Part shown: positions 42,768 through 51,762 of the stretch, one piece after another
How positions within the stretch are numbered: position 1 is the stretch's first letter
Layout of the letters: each line of letters begins with the position of its first letter
Notes under the pieces: generated by a model
Seen by the model: only the letters and a program-made list of their open reading frames with translations
Told to the model about the DNA's origin: nothing
Database searches by the model: none
DNA from: an uncultured Bacteroidia bacterium
Lineage (GTDB): Bacteria > Bacteroidota > Bacteroidia > Bacteroidales > F082
NCBI GenBank assembly: GCA_902767725.1
Contig: CACXIM010000011.1
Span: 1 to 60,783 of the forward strand
Reading direction: 5' to 3'
DNA: 60,783 nt
Program-made: the position numbers and the translations under genes

Positions 42768-42797
42768 CAAAATTAGGAATTATTCCCATTGGTCAAA
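42768..42797 (-). promoter_or_regulatory. Promoter of the susC operon
   Basis: On the minus strand TTTG (42797-42794), 18 bases, then TAATTTTG (42775-42768), 26 bases before susC. Confidence 0.65.
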
Positions 42798-42839
42798 CAC
42801 CTTTTTTCCGTTTTTCTTGACCGATAACATCATAACTTT

Positions 42840-42847
42840 TATTTTTG
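42840..42847 (+). promoter_or_regulatory. -7 box of the zinc-ribbon gene
   Basis: TATTTTTG 29 bases before the ATG at 42877. The earlier in-frame ATG at 42817 is upstream of this box, and that at 42859 would leave only a few bases of leader. Confidence 0.55.
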
Positions 42848-42876
42848 CACTCAAATTAATGTCAAAACTAACGCTT

Positions 42877-43974
42877 ATGTCAGAATACAACCCTGAAGAA
42901 CAATACTATTCGGAAAAAACCGAAAAAGAAACCGATAAGAAATGTCCCAACTGCGGCGCTACGGTCTTCTTCGACCCCGCTTTAGGCAAGATGCATTGCG
43001 ACTATTGCGGCTACTCCTGTGAGCTGCCAAAACCAGAAGAAGGCGGCGAAATCTGCGAGATGGACTTCGAATCGGCCCTGCACACTGAAAGCTTCGACTG
43101 GGGTGAGAAAAAGAAAGAGGTGCAATGCAAGCAATGCGGTGCGGTGACGGTCTACGACGCCCTCGAAACCGCTGCGGTGTGTCCCTTCTGCGGCTCCACA
43201 AGCGTAATGCCTGCCTCTACCGAAAACACCATCGCTCCTGGCGCAGTCTGTCCTTTCTCCGTCACCAAAGACCAAGCAGGAGAACGTTTCACCAAATGGC
43301 TCAAAGGCAAGCTGTTTGCACCTAGAAAAGCCAAACAGAACGCCCGACCCGATGCCTTCCAAGGCGTGTATCTCCCCTATTGGACCTATGATGCACAGAC
43401 CACGTCCAACTTCACGGCACGTGCTGGTTACGACCGCACCGTAAAAGACAGAGACGGAAATCGAAAAACGGTTACCGACTGGCGGCATGTCAGCGGCATC
43501 TATCAGGAGTTTTTCGACGACGTGACCGTCATGGCCTCGAAACGTCAAGCCGACTCGGGTGTGCGTGCTTGCGAGCCTTTCGATTTCTCGAAACTGGTGC
43601 CCTATTCCCCACAAGTGGTGGCAGGTTTTGTCGCCGAACGTTATTCAATCGGCTTGAAAGACGGTTGGGCATCGGCTCAGAAGACCATACAGTCGCGGCT
43701 GTCGTCCAGTATTTCATCCTACGTCCGCAGACATTGGAATGCCGACCGCTCCGATTCCGTTCGTTTCTCGACGCTTTATAGCAACATCACCTACAAATAC
43801 CTTCTCGTCCCGACTTGGATCTCTTCGTTCAAATACAAGGACAAGGTGTATCAGTTTGCGGTGAACGGACAAACAGGTAAGGTGGGCGGCAAAGCACCCG
43901 TCTCGGCATGGAGAGTCATCCTCTTCATCCTTGCCATCATTGGGGTCATCGCAGCTTTGGCTTATCTGCTGTAA
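42877..43974 (+). CDS. Zinc-ribbon membrane-anchored protein
   Basis: A 365-residue protein with several CxxC pairs at the N-terminus: KCPNCGATVFFD with MHCDYCGYSCEL, then QCKQCGAVTVYD with VCPFCGSTSVMP, that is two TFIIB-like zinc ribbons. The middle (FQGVYLPYWTYDAQT) is the conserved block of bacterial zinc-ribbon proteins of unknown function. A single C-terminal helix (VILFILAIIGVIAALAYLL) anchors it with the ribbons in the cytoplasm. Function is not known. It converges on gpsA with a 12-base gap. Confidence 0.8.
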   Translation: MSEYNPEEQYYSEKTEKETDKKCPNCGATVFFDPALGKMHCDYCGYSCELPKPEEGGEICEMDFESALHTESFDWGEKKKEVQCKQCGAVTVYDALETAAVCPFCGSTSVMPASTENTIAPGAVCPFSVTKDQAGERFTKWLKGKLFAPRKAKQNARPDAFQGVYLPYWTYDAQTTSNFTARAGYDRTVKDRDGNRKTVTDWRHVSGIYQEFFDDVTVMASKRQADSGVRACEPFDFSKLVPYSPQVVAGFVAERYSIGLKDGWASAQKTIQSRLSSSISSYVRRHWNADRSDSVRFSTLYSNITYKYLLVPTWISSFKYKDKVYQFAVNGQTGKVGGKAPVSAWRVILFILAIIGVIAALAYLL

Positions 43975-43986
43975 ACTATCTAGAAA

Positions 43987-44997
43987 TTATTCCAAAAGGT
44001 TCTCAAGGTCTTTCATGGCCTTGCGAGCCGACATGCCCTGATGCATCACCTGGTAAGCTTTTTCAGCAATGGGAAGCTGCCTGCGCTGCTCCTCGGGCAA
44101 GGATGGCAACATGGCGGAGGAATAATACCCTTCAGCCACCATGGTCATCTCGTTGAGGGCAGTCTTCACGGTGTTGCCACGACCAATCAACACGCCCAAC
44201 TGACGGTTGCGGCTGTGACTCGAATAACACGACACGAGCAAGTCGCCAAAGAAATTGGACGGGTTGAACTTGGTGAGGTCGTTGACGCTTTGGGGAGACA
44301 GCAGGAAATACATTTCCTTGATGCAGTTGGAGACCAACACGGCGATAAAGTTGTCGCCATAGCCCAAACCCATCGCAATGCCCACCATCACGGAATAGAT
44401 GTTTTTCAGCACAGAGGAATGCTCCAAATAACTCATGTCCCTCAAGCAATTCACCTTGACGAAGGGCGCCTTCAATTTCTCACCTATGACGCGGGCGTTG
44501 CCTATGTTGGAACAGGCGAAAGTCATGTAGGTCAGTCTTCCGTGACTCACCTCCTCGGCATGCGTCGGACCGCTGATGCAGCACAACTGCGCATCCGTCA
44601 AACCATAGTTTTGCTTCAGATAATCCGTGACAAACAGATTGTCCTTGGGTATGATGCCCTTAATGGCTGACACCACCATCTTGTCTTTCAAAGGGGTCTT
44701 CAAGTCGGAGAGATAGCACTTCAAGTAAGGAGCAGGGGTCACCAAAAAGATGATGTCGGCCCATTCCACGGTCTCGTTCACGTTGTCGGTAAGGTGGATG
44801 CGGCTCATGTCGAACTCGACATCGGAGAGGTAACGACAATTGCGGCCTTCGGTGCGCAACGACTCAAGCACTTCCTGGTTGCGGACGTACCAACAGACCG
44901 ATGATTCGTTCATAATCAACACCTTGGTGATGGCTGTAGCCCAACTGCCATGTCCGATAACGGCGCAACGCGATGTCTTTTGGATGAGCGGACCCAT
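43987..44997 (-). CDS. gpsA: NAD(P)-dependent glycerol-3-phosphate dehydrogenase
   Basis: A 336-residue enzyme that makes sn-glycerol 3-phosphate for lipids. The Rossmann motif VIGHGSWATAI replaces the usual GAGNWGTA but is normal for Bacteroidota. VSAIKGIIP, SGPTHAEEV, and the catalytic Lys in SVLKNIYSVMVG are present, as is SRNRQLG. It follows the BtrH-like gene on the same strand with a 20-base gap, so it is probably cotranscribed with it. It may be the general gpsA and also feed the neighbouring lipid-modifying cluster. Confidence 0.93.
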   Translation of the reverse strand: MGPLIQKTSRCAVIGHGSWATAITKVLIMNESSVCWYVRNQEVLESLRTEGRNCRYLSDVEFDMSRIHLTDNVNETVEWADIIFLVTPAPYLKCYLSDLKTPLKDKMVVSAIKGIIPKDNLFVTDYLKQNYGLTDAQLCCISGPTHAEEVSHGRLTYMTFACSNIGNARVIGEKLKAPFVKVNCLRDMSYLEHSSVLKNIYSVMVGIAMGLGYGDNFIAVLVSNCIKEMYFLLSPQSVNDLTKFNPSNFFGDLLVSCYSSHSRNRQLGVLIGRGNTVKTALNEMTMVAEGYYSSAMLPSLPEEQRRQLPIAEKAYQVMHQGMSARKAMKDLENLLE

Positions 44998-45017
44998 GAC
45001 GTTATTCTCTGTTTGAT

Positions 45018-46073
45018 TTATGCATATTTACGCACCATGTCGGAGTGCAAGAATTCTGTGTCGATCTTTTCGAAAATCCGTTTCTCTTGCTGACCTATCA
45101 TCTCCAGCAACTCTGACATCTCCCTCAAGGTGATGTTGTCACTTTTCATGTAACGGCGACTGTCGAGCGAGAACTGACGCCATGAGTCGGCATCGGCAGT
45201 CATCAGATTGGCACAGTCGGCCAACACTTCACTGCCAAACAACTCGGCGGCTTCTTTGAGAAAGTCGGCATACATGTAACGATGGCCTGCACCACCAGTG
45301 CCTGTCGTCTCAATCAACCGATAAATCCAAAGCAATATGAAACCTATCAGATTTTCGGAGAACCACACCTTCCACATCTTGAGGCTTCTGGCAAAACAAT
45401 GCAGACCTGTCCAACCATAAAAAGGCACAGGCACCCGAAGCATCCGTCGGCACGACTCTTCAAGACCTTGTATTATGGCAGGCTTGAGGTCCATATTCTC
45501 GCCAAAGCCTTTAGGAAGCGGATCTATATAGAACATTTTGCCATGAGGGGCTGCCAAACCTGATACAAAACGGCTCTTGCGCATGACATCTTCTGTCAAG
45601 AACACGTAGTCGTCGGTGGTTAAACGCGTGTCGGAGTCGGCGATGGTGTAATTCGAGCCCTCTTTGCCGATGACCGTGAGCACATGTCCGTTGAAATTTG
45701 ACTCGTTGACTACAGGCGAAAAATAGTGCAGACGAGCCACATTGACCACAAGGCCAACCGGTATCTGCTGGTCGACCAATTCATCAAGGGCCTTCATTGA
45801 CTTGTTGACGCGGTTACCGAATTCCTCATAATGGAAACCTATTCCCATCCTTTCGCAATAGTTCTTTGCAATCAGTCCGGGACGAATACGAAACATCGGC
45901 AATTTCACGCCACGCATCCTCAAGAAAGGTGAGTAAACAAAATTGAATCCCGAACCTATGCCGAAGGCCATGGTCTCGCTCATCCCTTCGTAGCCATAGT
46001 ATTTCAGCATATTCAGAAGCGTACCTGTCTCGCAATGCTTCTTACGCTGATTAGGATAATTTTCTAAGGCCAT
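45018..46073 (-). CDS. BtrH N-terminal domain acyltransferase-like protein
   Basis: A 351-residue protein of the butirosin BtrH N-terminal (papain-like/C39-like) family followed by a DUF4872-type C-terminal helical domain. KKHCETGTLLNMLKYYG has the probable nucleophile Cys14, FNGHVLTVIG has His130, and IADSDTR an acidic partner at about 146-148. BtrH moves an acyl chain from an acyl carrier protein to a substrate amine. Relatives occur in aryl-polyene and flexirubin-type clusters of Bacteroidota. The start MALENYPNQRKK is chosen because the promoter box at 46110-46103 lies between it and the longer ATG at 46202. Confidence 0.8.
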   Translation of the reverse strand: MALENYPNQRKKHCETGTLLNMLKYYGYEGMSETMAFGIGSGFNFVYSPFLRMRGVKLPMFRIRPGLIAKNYCERMGIGFHYEEFGNRVNKSMKALDELVDQQIPVGLVVNVARLHYFSPVVNESNFNGHVLTVIGKEGSNYTIADSDTRLTTDDYVFLTEDVMRKSRFVSGLAAPHGKMFYIDPLPKGFGENMDLKPAIIQGLEESCRRMLRVPVPFYGWTGLHCFARSLKMWKVWFSENLIGFILLWIYRLIETTGTGGAGHRYMYADFLKEAAELFGSEVLADCANLMTADADSWRQFSLDSRRYMKSDNITLREMSELLEMIGQQEKRIFEKIDTEFLHSDMVRKYA

Positions 46074-46102
46074 GACTTTTGACGATTTAGGATAATTTGG
46101 CG

Positions 46103-46135
46103 CAAAAATACGACTTTTTCTTGTTATTAATTCAA
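46103..46135 (-). promoter_or_regulatory. Promoter of the btrH-gpsA unit
   Basis: On the minus strand TTG (46135-46133), 22 bases, TATTTTTG (46110-46103), 29 bases before the BtrH-like start. It is divergent from the ligase promoter 80 bases away. Confidence 0.5.
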
Positions 46136-46190
46136 TTGCTGCTTTTTTCCAACGAAACCATGCCTTTTTTAAACTTTTAAGAAGTTTTTG

Positions 46191-46198
46191 TATCTTTG
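46191..46198 (+). promoter_or_regulatory. -7 box of the AMP-binding ligase gene
   Basis: TATCTTTG on the plus strand, 14 bases before the first ATG (46213). The very short leader makes the later in-frame ATGs at 46225 and 46237 plausible starts. Confidence 0.55.
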
Positions 46199-46212
46199 CC
46201 ACTCATTTTGAT

Positions 46213-47841
46213 ATGACCTCGCTCATGTCCGCCAATATGAAAGAAAACCTAGGCTTATACGAAACGTTCAGAGAGGCTGCAAAAAAGTATTCCGACAAGG
46301 TTGCTTTATGCTATTTCAAGAATGAGACGACGTTCGCACAACTGTTGGAGCGCATCGACATCACCGCCTTGGCTTTCAGGAAACATGGTGTGCAGCGTGG
46401 CGACATCATTTGTCTGGCTTTGCCTTCCATGCCCGAGTCGCTGATGTGTTTCTTGGCGCTGAACAAAATTGGCGCCATTCCTTGCATGATCGATGTCAGG
46501 TACACGCCCGAAGAGTTTTGCAAAATCGTCGATAGGACACATTCGAAGATGTTATTCGTCATGGGGCTTTATGCGGCTCACTTGGCCACGGCCGATGCCC
46601 AACTCAACGTGGAGAAAGTCGTGGTGTGCTCAGGTGCCGATTCCATCCCAGTAGCCTCTTTTTGGTTCGGCGTAGGCGAGTGGTTCAACGGAAGGAGAAA
46701 GGTGTTCTGGAAACACAAGAAATTCTGCCATTGGAAAGACTTCATCAAGACTGCTCAAGGCAAGGACGAGACTGAGCCTTACCATTGGATTCACGACGAG
46801 ATGGCGGCCCTGTTCCAGACCAGCGGCACCACGGGTACGGTGAAAAGCGTGATGCTCTCCACCGAGAACATCATGCACTCTGTGTTCCCCAACCCACCTG
46901 TTCTCAACAACCTTTCGAGCGACGACACTGCACTTTGTATCCTGCCTATTTTCGCTTTCTTTGGAGCCAACACCCTGATGCTTCCCTTGTTTCAAGGCAT
47001 GCGCGTTGTCGTCATCCCTATTGCGCCTCGTGAGGAATTCCTCAAACTCCTAACCCAATACAAGCCTCAACATGTTTTTTCTGTACCAGCCTATTGGGAT
47101 TTCGTTAACACAGAAAAAGAAGTCAAGGTAGACTTCTCTTACCTCAAATCCATCAATGTGGCGGGAGACATCCTGAACACCGCCTTCGAGAAACGTATCA
47201 ATGAATGCCTGCACCAAGGTGGCTGCCGCTACGACGTAACGAAAGCCTACGGCATGACCGAGACGGCTGGCGTCATCTCGTTCACCCCGCAAGGCAGCGA
47301 AAAACAATACGTACAAGGCTTCTCCGGAAAACCTGTGACATGCTATGAAGTCAAGACCTTCGACGATGAGATTTGCGTCCGCTCGGAGCTGAAGTTTCTC
47401 GGGTACTATAAAAACGAAGAAGCCACCAAAAACCTCATACAGACTCATGTTGATGGTAACCCATGGCTCCACACGGGCGATATGGGCTATTTGGATGACG
47501 AGGGCAATATCTTCGTCATTGGTCGCAAGAAGCGCATGATCGTCCGCCACGACGGCTCCAAGGTGTTTCCCGTTGAGATTGAAGACTGCCTGATGCAGCA
47601 TCCCTCGGTGGTAGCCTGTGCCGTGGTACCCATGCAGGACCCCGACCATTCGGAAAGTCATTTGCCCAAGGCGTTTGTGGTGCTGAAGGAATCCGGAACC
47701 CAAGTCACCATAAAAGAACTGATGGCCTACTGTGAGGCGAACTTACCAGTACACCTCGTTCCAGCGGCCATCGAGTTTATTGATGCCTTGCCGATGAACG
47801 GCAACGGAAAGGTTGATTACAAGAAACTGATCAAAGACTAG
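46213..47841 (+). CDS. Adenylate-forming acyl-CoA/acyl-ACP ligase
   Basis: A 542-residue ANL-family enzyme that activates a carboxylic acid with ATP and passes it to CoA or an acyl carrier protein. FQTSGTTGTVKSVMLS is the P-loop, YGMTETAGVISF the A5 motif, HTGDMGYLDDEG the A7 motif, and GNGKVDYKKL carries the catalytic C-terminal Lys. The substrate is unknown. It is the only plus-strand gene of the cluster, divergent from the BtrH-like gene, and its stop codon shares the CTAG tetranucleotide with the stop of the opposing gene at 47838. Confidence 0.88.
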   Translation: MTSLMSANMKENLGLYETFREAAKKYSDKVALCYFKNETTFAQLLERIDITALAFRKHGVQRGDIICLALPSMPESLMCFLALNKIGAIPCMIDVRYTPEEFCKIVDRTHSKMLFVMGLYAAHLATADAQLNVEKVVVCSGADSIPVASFWFGVGEWFNGRRKVFWKHKKFCHWKDFIKTAQGKDETEPYHWIHDEMAALFQTSGTTGTVKSVMLSTENIMHSVFPNPPVLNNLSSDDTALCILPIFAFFGANTLMLPLFQGMRVVVIPIAPREEFLKLLTQYKPQHVFSVPAYWDFVNTEKEVKVDFSYLKSINVAGDILNTAFEKRINECLHQGGCRYDVTKAYGMTETAGVISFTPQGSEKQYVQGFSGKPVTCYEVKTFDDEICVRSELKFLGYYKNEEATKNLIQTHVDGNPWLHTGDMGYLDDEGNIFVIGRKKRMIVRHDGSKVFPVEIEDCLMQHPSVVACAVVPMQDPDHSESHLPKAFVVLKESGTQVTIKELMAYCEANLPVHLVPAAIEFIDALPMNGNGKVDYKKLIKD

Positions 47842-48419
47842 AAATTGACGCTGAACGTCATTCCGTACGCCATATTGCCCTGTGATTGCGGAACATTCAC
47901 GGGCATAATGGACGGCGAGAGGCGATAGGAGACAGTCGTGGTTGGGTTGTTTTCGTTGTATTCCTCGGCTATTCTGCTGATTTTTCCTCTACCTATACCT
48001 TGAAAAGCAAATCCTGCTGGAAGCATCATCATGCTTCCATAAACACATAACCCAATACCTATCACAAGCACCTCACTACCCATAACTTTCTGGTCATAAT
48101 TGCCTTCGCTAGTCCCCATATAATGTGTTCCAAGCGCAGCTACACCCACTCCTGCCGCAGTAACACCGATTCCGCCACAGATGAGTCCTGTTCCAACTTT
48201 GAAGAACCTTCTACCGTGGCCATACGAATCATAAGTCTCTTCGTCAAGAAGTTGCATTAATTCGGCTTCCGGGATGACCACCTTTTCGGTGCCGTTAAGA
48301 AAACATAATTTTGATCTTTTGCGCACCATTTCGCCTTGTTCGGCAACGGTACCAGTTTCCTGTGCTATGGCTGCAAAACTAACAACCATAAGCATCAATG
48401 TTAATAACAATTTCTTCAT
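47838..48419 (-). CDS. Hypothetical exported protein
   Basis: A 193-residue protein of unknown function. MKKLLLTLMLMVVSFAAIAQ is a signal peptide, followed by a polar segment and two glycine-rich hydrophobic stretches (FFKVGTGLICGGIGVTAAGV and VLVIGIGLCVYGSMMML). The last residues (MAYGMTFSVNF) end in Phe after alternating strands, hinting at an outer membrane location. It is the last gene of the minus-strand cluster, 18 bases after the acyltransferase gene. Confidence 0.6.
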   Translation of the reverse strand: MKKLLLTLMLMVVSFAAIAQETGTVAEQGEMVRKRSKLCFLNGTEKVVIPEAELMQLLDEETYDSYGHGRRFFKVGTGLICGGIGVTAAGVGVAALGTHYMGTSEGNYDQKVMGSEVLVIGIGLCVYGSMMMLPAGFAFQGIGRGKISRIAEEYNENNPTTTVSYRLSPSIMPVNVPQSQGNMAYGMTFSVNF

Positions 48420-48437
48420 AATTATTGATTTTTACGG

Positions 48438-49559
48438 TTAGTATTTTGATTTCACGTCTATTGGATTAGCATAAATCCCTAAGAAAATCTCCTCCAATTC
48501 CGAACGGTTCATGTCGGGATAGTCGTTCATCCAATCCATATATTTTATGAACGTTTCTTTTTGTTCCTTGGTATAATGCTCAGCGTATGTTTCGCTGCCG
48601 CTTCGCAGGTCGTGGGCGATGTAATTGTTCGGATGGAGATAGAAATGCGGATTGATGCGGCTGTCCATCAGCTCGGCTACACGCTTGTAGAATTCGCCCG
48701 AAGGGCAGTCGTTCAAAGCCTTTAAATCGTCTTCTGAAACCATCGGACAGATATGGAAATGCACATGACCCTTGGGCTGCATGATGCCCGTCAAGATACT
48801 GTTGAGGTCTTCGTTGGGCTGCTTTTCGTAATGGCCGTTTTTCTTGGTCAGGTACAGTTCCAAAGTCTTCAACTTGTCGCACGACTCCCATTCGTAGGAA
48901 ACTGCAACGGGCACTATGTTCAATTCGGCCAATGAAACCACACGGTCGTCGCGACGACTCATGCCGAACATCTTGATGATGGCCGGATCGGTCGCATCGA
49001 TGCCGTTTTTGGTGCGGCCGTTGCGTTGGGCAATCCATACCGACTCGTGTACCTCGGTGATGACATGACGCATGTATTCCGACATGTGCATCATGCTGTT
49101 ATAAAACTCCTTGGGTGAGCCTCCACGCTCAGTGCGGAACATCTTGTTGACCTTGCCAAAGTCGATGACAAAAGGATGCGACATCAAATTGCTGCCAAAG
49201 GTAATCTGGCAGGTGTTTTGCCCGGCTTTAGTCAGGATATATTGCAAGAACATGGCATCGAGCACGATGTCGCGGTGGTTGGAGACGAAAAGATAAGGCT
49301 TTTTCTCGTCGATGTTTTCCAAGCCTGACCAGTCGAATTGTGTGGTGGTCTTTTTCAACAGGGTCTCTATCACCTCTTTCAGCAATCCCAATTGGAATTC
49401 CTTCAAGGTTTTGATATTACGGATCCTTTCGCGAAGCGCCTCGGCGGGTACACCGAGATATTGGGCGATGGCAGGAATCACGCTGCTGTCGGCCATGCGT
49501 TGCGTGGCAGCAGGGATTTCATCGGCGTTGAAAGGTCTGATATCGTCGAAATTGCTCAT
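48438..49559 (-). CDS. Acyltransferase, glycerolphosphate acyltransferase-like
   Basis: A 373-residue protein with the acyltransferase block FVSNHRDIVLDAMFLQYIL near residue 93. The His-Asp motif is HRDIVLD, with five residues between His and the last Asp, where PlsC-type enzymes have four. FRTERGGSPKEFYNSM is the likely second block (substrate phosphate-binding in PlsB-like enzymes), followed by SVWIAQRNGRTKNG. It has no signal or membrane helix. Its ATG overlaps the stop of the PaaK-like gene by 4 bases (ATGA), so the two are coupled. It probably transfers an acyl group to a lipid or sugar acceptor. Confidence 0.75.
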   Translation of the reverse strand: MSNFDDIRPFNADEIPAATQRMADSSVIPAIAQYLGVPAEALRERIRNIKTLKEFQLGLLKEVIETLLKKTTTQFDWSGLENIDEKKPYLFVSNHRDIVLDAMFLQYILTKAGQNTCQITFGSNLMSHPFVIDFGKVNKMFRTERGGSPKEFYNSMMHMSEYMRHVITEVHESVWIAQRNGRTKNGIDATDPAIIKMFGMSRRDDRVVSLAELNIVPVAVSYEWESCDKLKTLELYLTKKNGHYEKQPNEDLNSILTGIMQPKGHVHFHICPMVSEDDLKALNDCPSGEFYKRVAELMDSRINPHFYLHPNNYIAHDLRSGSETYAEHYTKEQKETFIKYMDWMNDYPDMNRSELEEIFLGIYANPIDVKSKY

Positions 49560-50857
49560 TGCCTATTCCTTAAGTCAATGAATTTGATGGGTTTGCGACT
49601 CTTGGCGGGATAGTTGATCTGCCTGATTTCGTCCACGGGATGGATTTCAATGGCAGGAGCCACGCGGATGCGGGAGCGGAAGCTGTCCTTCAGCACCTTG
49701 ACGACATCGAAGTCGGGTTGGTACTTCAGGCCTATCTTTACCACCACATCGTCGGTGCCGGCCTCGCTTTGGCGCACTTCGATGACATAGTTCTCCACAT
49801 AATCGGTATTGTCCAACACATCGTTGATCGCAGGCGGATAAAGCGTGGTACCCTTCAGCTTGATCATGTTGTTTTTGCGGCCCACAAGCGGCGTGAGGCG
49901 GTAGGAATTGCGCCCACACTTGCATTGGTCGACAATCTTGGCAGCGATGTCGCCCGTGCGGAAACGCAACAGCGGCATGGCTTCCACGCCAAGGGTGGTG
50001 ACCACAATCTCGCCCGGCTGACCATCAGGAACGGGCAAACCATCCTCACCGATGATTTCGACGATAATCAGCTCAGGATGCACGTGACCGCCAAGGCCAT
50101 ACTCGCATTCCGAGAAGGTGGCGCCCATCTCCGTCGAGGAATAGGTGGCAAAGAGTTGCACATCCCATTTCTCCTTGATCTTCTTGCCCAAGAGGTTGAG
50201 GTTGAAGTCCTGGTCGCGCAGGCCTTCGCCGATGCCGATGATGCGACGGATGCTGCTGTTCTTATAGTCGATGCCGTGTTCTTCGGCATATTGGATCAGT
50301 TTGAGGATGAACGACGGCACACACATGATGGTGTCAGGCTTGATACGACGGATGGTGTCCCACTGCAGTTCGGGGATGCCGTTGCCCACGCGGATGACAC
50401 CCGCGCCCAACTCACGCAGACCGAGAAAATAAGCCAAGCCCGCCATGAAACGCTTGTCCAAAGTGGTCATCAACTGCACTACATTGCCTGCATGTACGCC
50501 AGCGCACTCAAACGATTTCTTCTCGTTGAAAGCCAGACGTTGCAGGTCCTTCTCGGAACAGCCAAAGGTGACAGGGTCGCCTAGGGTGCCCGAAGTGGTG
50601 ATATAGTCGATGATCTTGTCCTTCGGACAGCATAGAAACTCATCGTTGAAAAGCTGCAGGTCTTTTTTTTCGGTAAAGGGAATCTTCACCAAGTCCTCGA
50701 TATGCTTAATTTTGTTTATCTGGATGCTGTAACTCTTGAACATCCTTTGATAGTAGGGTGAATGGGCTTCCAAATAGACCAAAGCATCGTGTAGCAAGCC
50801 TTCCTGAAAGGCCTTAATCTGTTCTACAGACTGGTATTCTATGTCGTTGTTAATCAT
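49556..50857 (-). CDS. Phenylacetate-CoA ligase-like adenylate-forming enzyme
   Basis: A 433-residue PaaK-type AMP ligase. TTSGTLGDPVTFG is the P-loop-like motif, YSSTEMGATF the adenine-binding motif, RFRTGDIAA the ribose-binding motif, and GRKNNMIKLKGTTLYPPAI the hinge. PaaK enzymes activate aromatic acids, so an aryl starter unit is a reasonable guess for the cluster. The CKCGRNS segment is a zinc-like cysteine pair common in the family. The start MINNDIEYQSVEQ replaces the longer ATG at 50920. It is coupled to the acyltransferase downstream and follows the esterase gene after 17 bases. Confidence 0.85.
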   Translation of the reverse strand: MINNDIEYQSVEQIKAFQEGLLHDALVYLEAHSPYYQRMFKSYSIQINKIKHIEDLVKIPFTEKKDLQLFNDEFLCCPKDKIIDYITTSGTLGDPVTFGCSEKDLQRLAFNEKKSFECAGVHAGNVVQLMTTLDKRFMAGLAYFLGLRELGAGVIRVGNGIPELQWDTIRRIKPDTIMCVPSFILKLIQYAEEHGIDYKNSSIRRIIGIGEGLRDQDFNLNLLGKKIKEKWDVQLFATYSSTEMGATFSECEYGLGGHVHPELIIVEIIGEDGLPVPDGQPGEIVVTTLGVEAMPLLRFRTGDIAAKIVDQCKCGRNSYRLTPLVGRKNNMIKLKGTTLYPPAINDVLDNTDYVENYVIEVRQSEAGTDDVVVKIGLKYQPDFDVVKVLKDSFRSRIRVAPAIEIHPVDEIRQINYPAKSRKPIKFIDLRNRQ

Positions 50858-50874
50858 CGGTTTCAAATTATTGA

Positions 50875-51762
50875 TTAAAACTTGATTTCGGCGAGCCATT
50901 TGAGGAACTCTGTTTTCCACTCACGGCATTCTGCGCTGCCTCGTTTCTCGCTAGCGCCAAAACTATGACCACCTGTTTTATATTGGATATAGCGATGCTC
51001 CACTTTTGCTGCGGTCAAGGCCGAGTCGAGGACCACCGAGTTGCGGTAGTCGACCACAGAATCGTCGACGCAATTGACAAGGAAAACCGGCGGACAGTCG
51101 GCAGGGATATGGCGTTCCAGCGAAAGTGAGTCGCACATCACCGGGTCGCGGTGGTGTTTCTCGCTCAGCAGTCCACGGCGCGAACGCTTGTGAACGTATG
51201 GTTTCACCATCGTCACCACAGGGTAAATGGCACCCACAAAAACGGGGCGTAGGTTAGTTTCGTTGTCGATACCAGCATCTTTCAGAAAATCATGTTCATG
51301 GAAAAACGCCGTCGACAAAACCAGATGTCCGCCTGCTGAAAAGCCTAACATTCCTACTTTGTCGGGGTTGATATGATATTCGTCGGCATGGGTGCGCACC
51401 CATTGCAGTGCCCGTTGCGCATCGGTAATCATATCGGGGTGTTGACGACCTCTAAAAATGGCCCTGTGGCGGTAAGCAAACGCACCGATACCTGCAACAC
51501 GGTATTCAAGCACAAAGGCCGAGATGCCATTGCTTTGCAGCCACATCGCAACGGAATCGCCTTCGTTTTTCTTGTCAAGCCAATAATAGCTGCCTCCGGG
51601 ACAAACGATGACGGCAGTGCCTGTGAGATTTTCATCGGCCAAGAAAGACGTCAATTTGACCCTCCTACCATGGCTGATATCCAATCCTTCCCAAATCTTC
51701 ACTTGTGCCTTCGTCATCCCTGTTATCAATAATAGACTGAATACGAGTATTATTTTTTTCAT
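50875..51762 (-). CDS. Secreted alpha/beta-hydrolase (esterase)
   Basis: A 295-residue hydrolase with signal peptide MKKIILVFSLLLITGMTKAQ. IVCPGGSYYWLDKKNEGDSV supplies the oxyanion hole, MLGFSAGGHLVL the nucleophile elbow GxSxG, VNCVDDSVVDYRNSV the Asp, and TGGHSFGASEKRG the His, so the triad is complete. It resembles BD-FAE/acetyl-esterase enzymes. Its start overlaps the next upstream gene by 4 bases. In the cluster it may deacylate or transfer the product in the periplasm. Confidence 0.85.
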   Translation of the reverse strand: MKKIILVFSLLLITGMTKAQVKIWEGLDISHGRRVKLTSFLADENLTGTAVIVCPGGSYYWLDKKNEGDSVAMWLQSNGISAFVLEYRVAGIGAFAYRHRAIFRGRQHPDMITDAQRALQWVRTHADEYHINPDKVGMLGFSAGGHLVLSTAFFHEHDFLKDAGIDNETNLRPVFVGAIYPVVTMVKPYVHKRSRRGLLSEKHHRDPVMCDSLSLERHIPADCPPVFLVNCVDDSVVDYRNSVVLDSALTAAKVEHRYIQYKTGGHSFGASEKRGSAECREWKTEFLKWLAEIKF

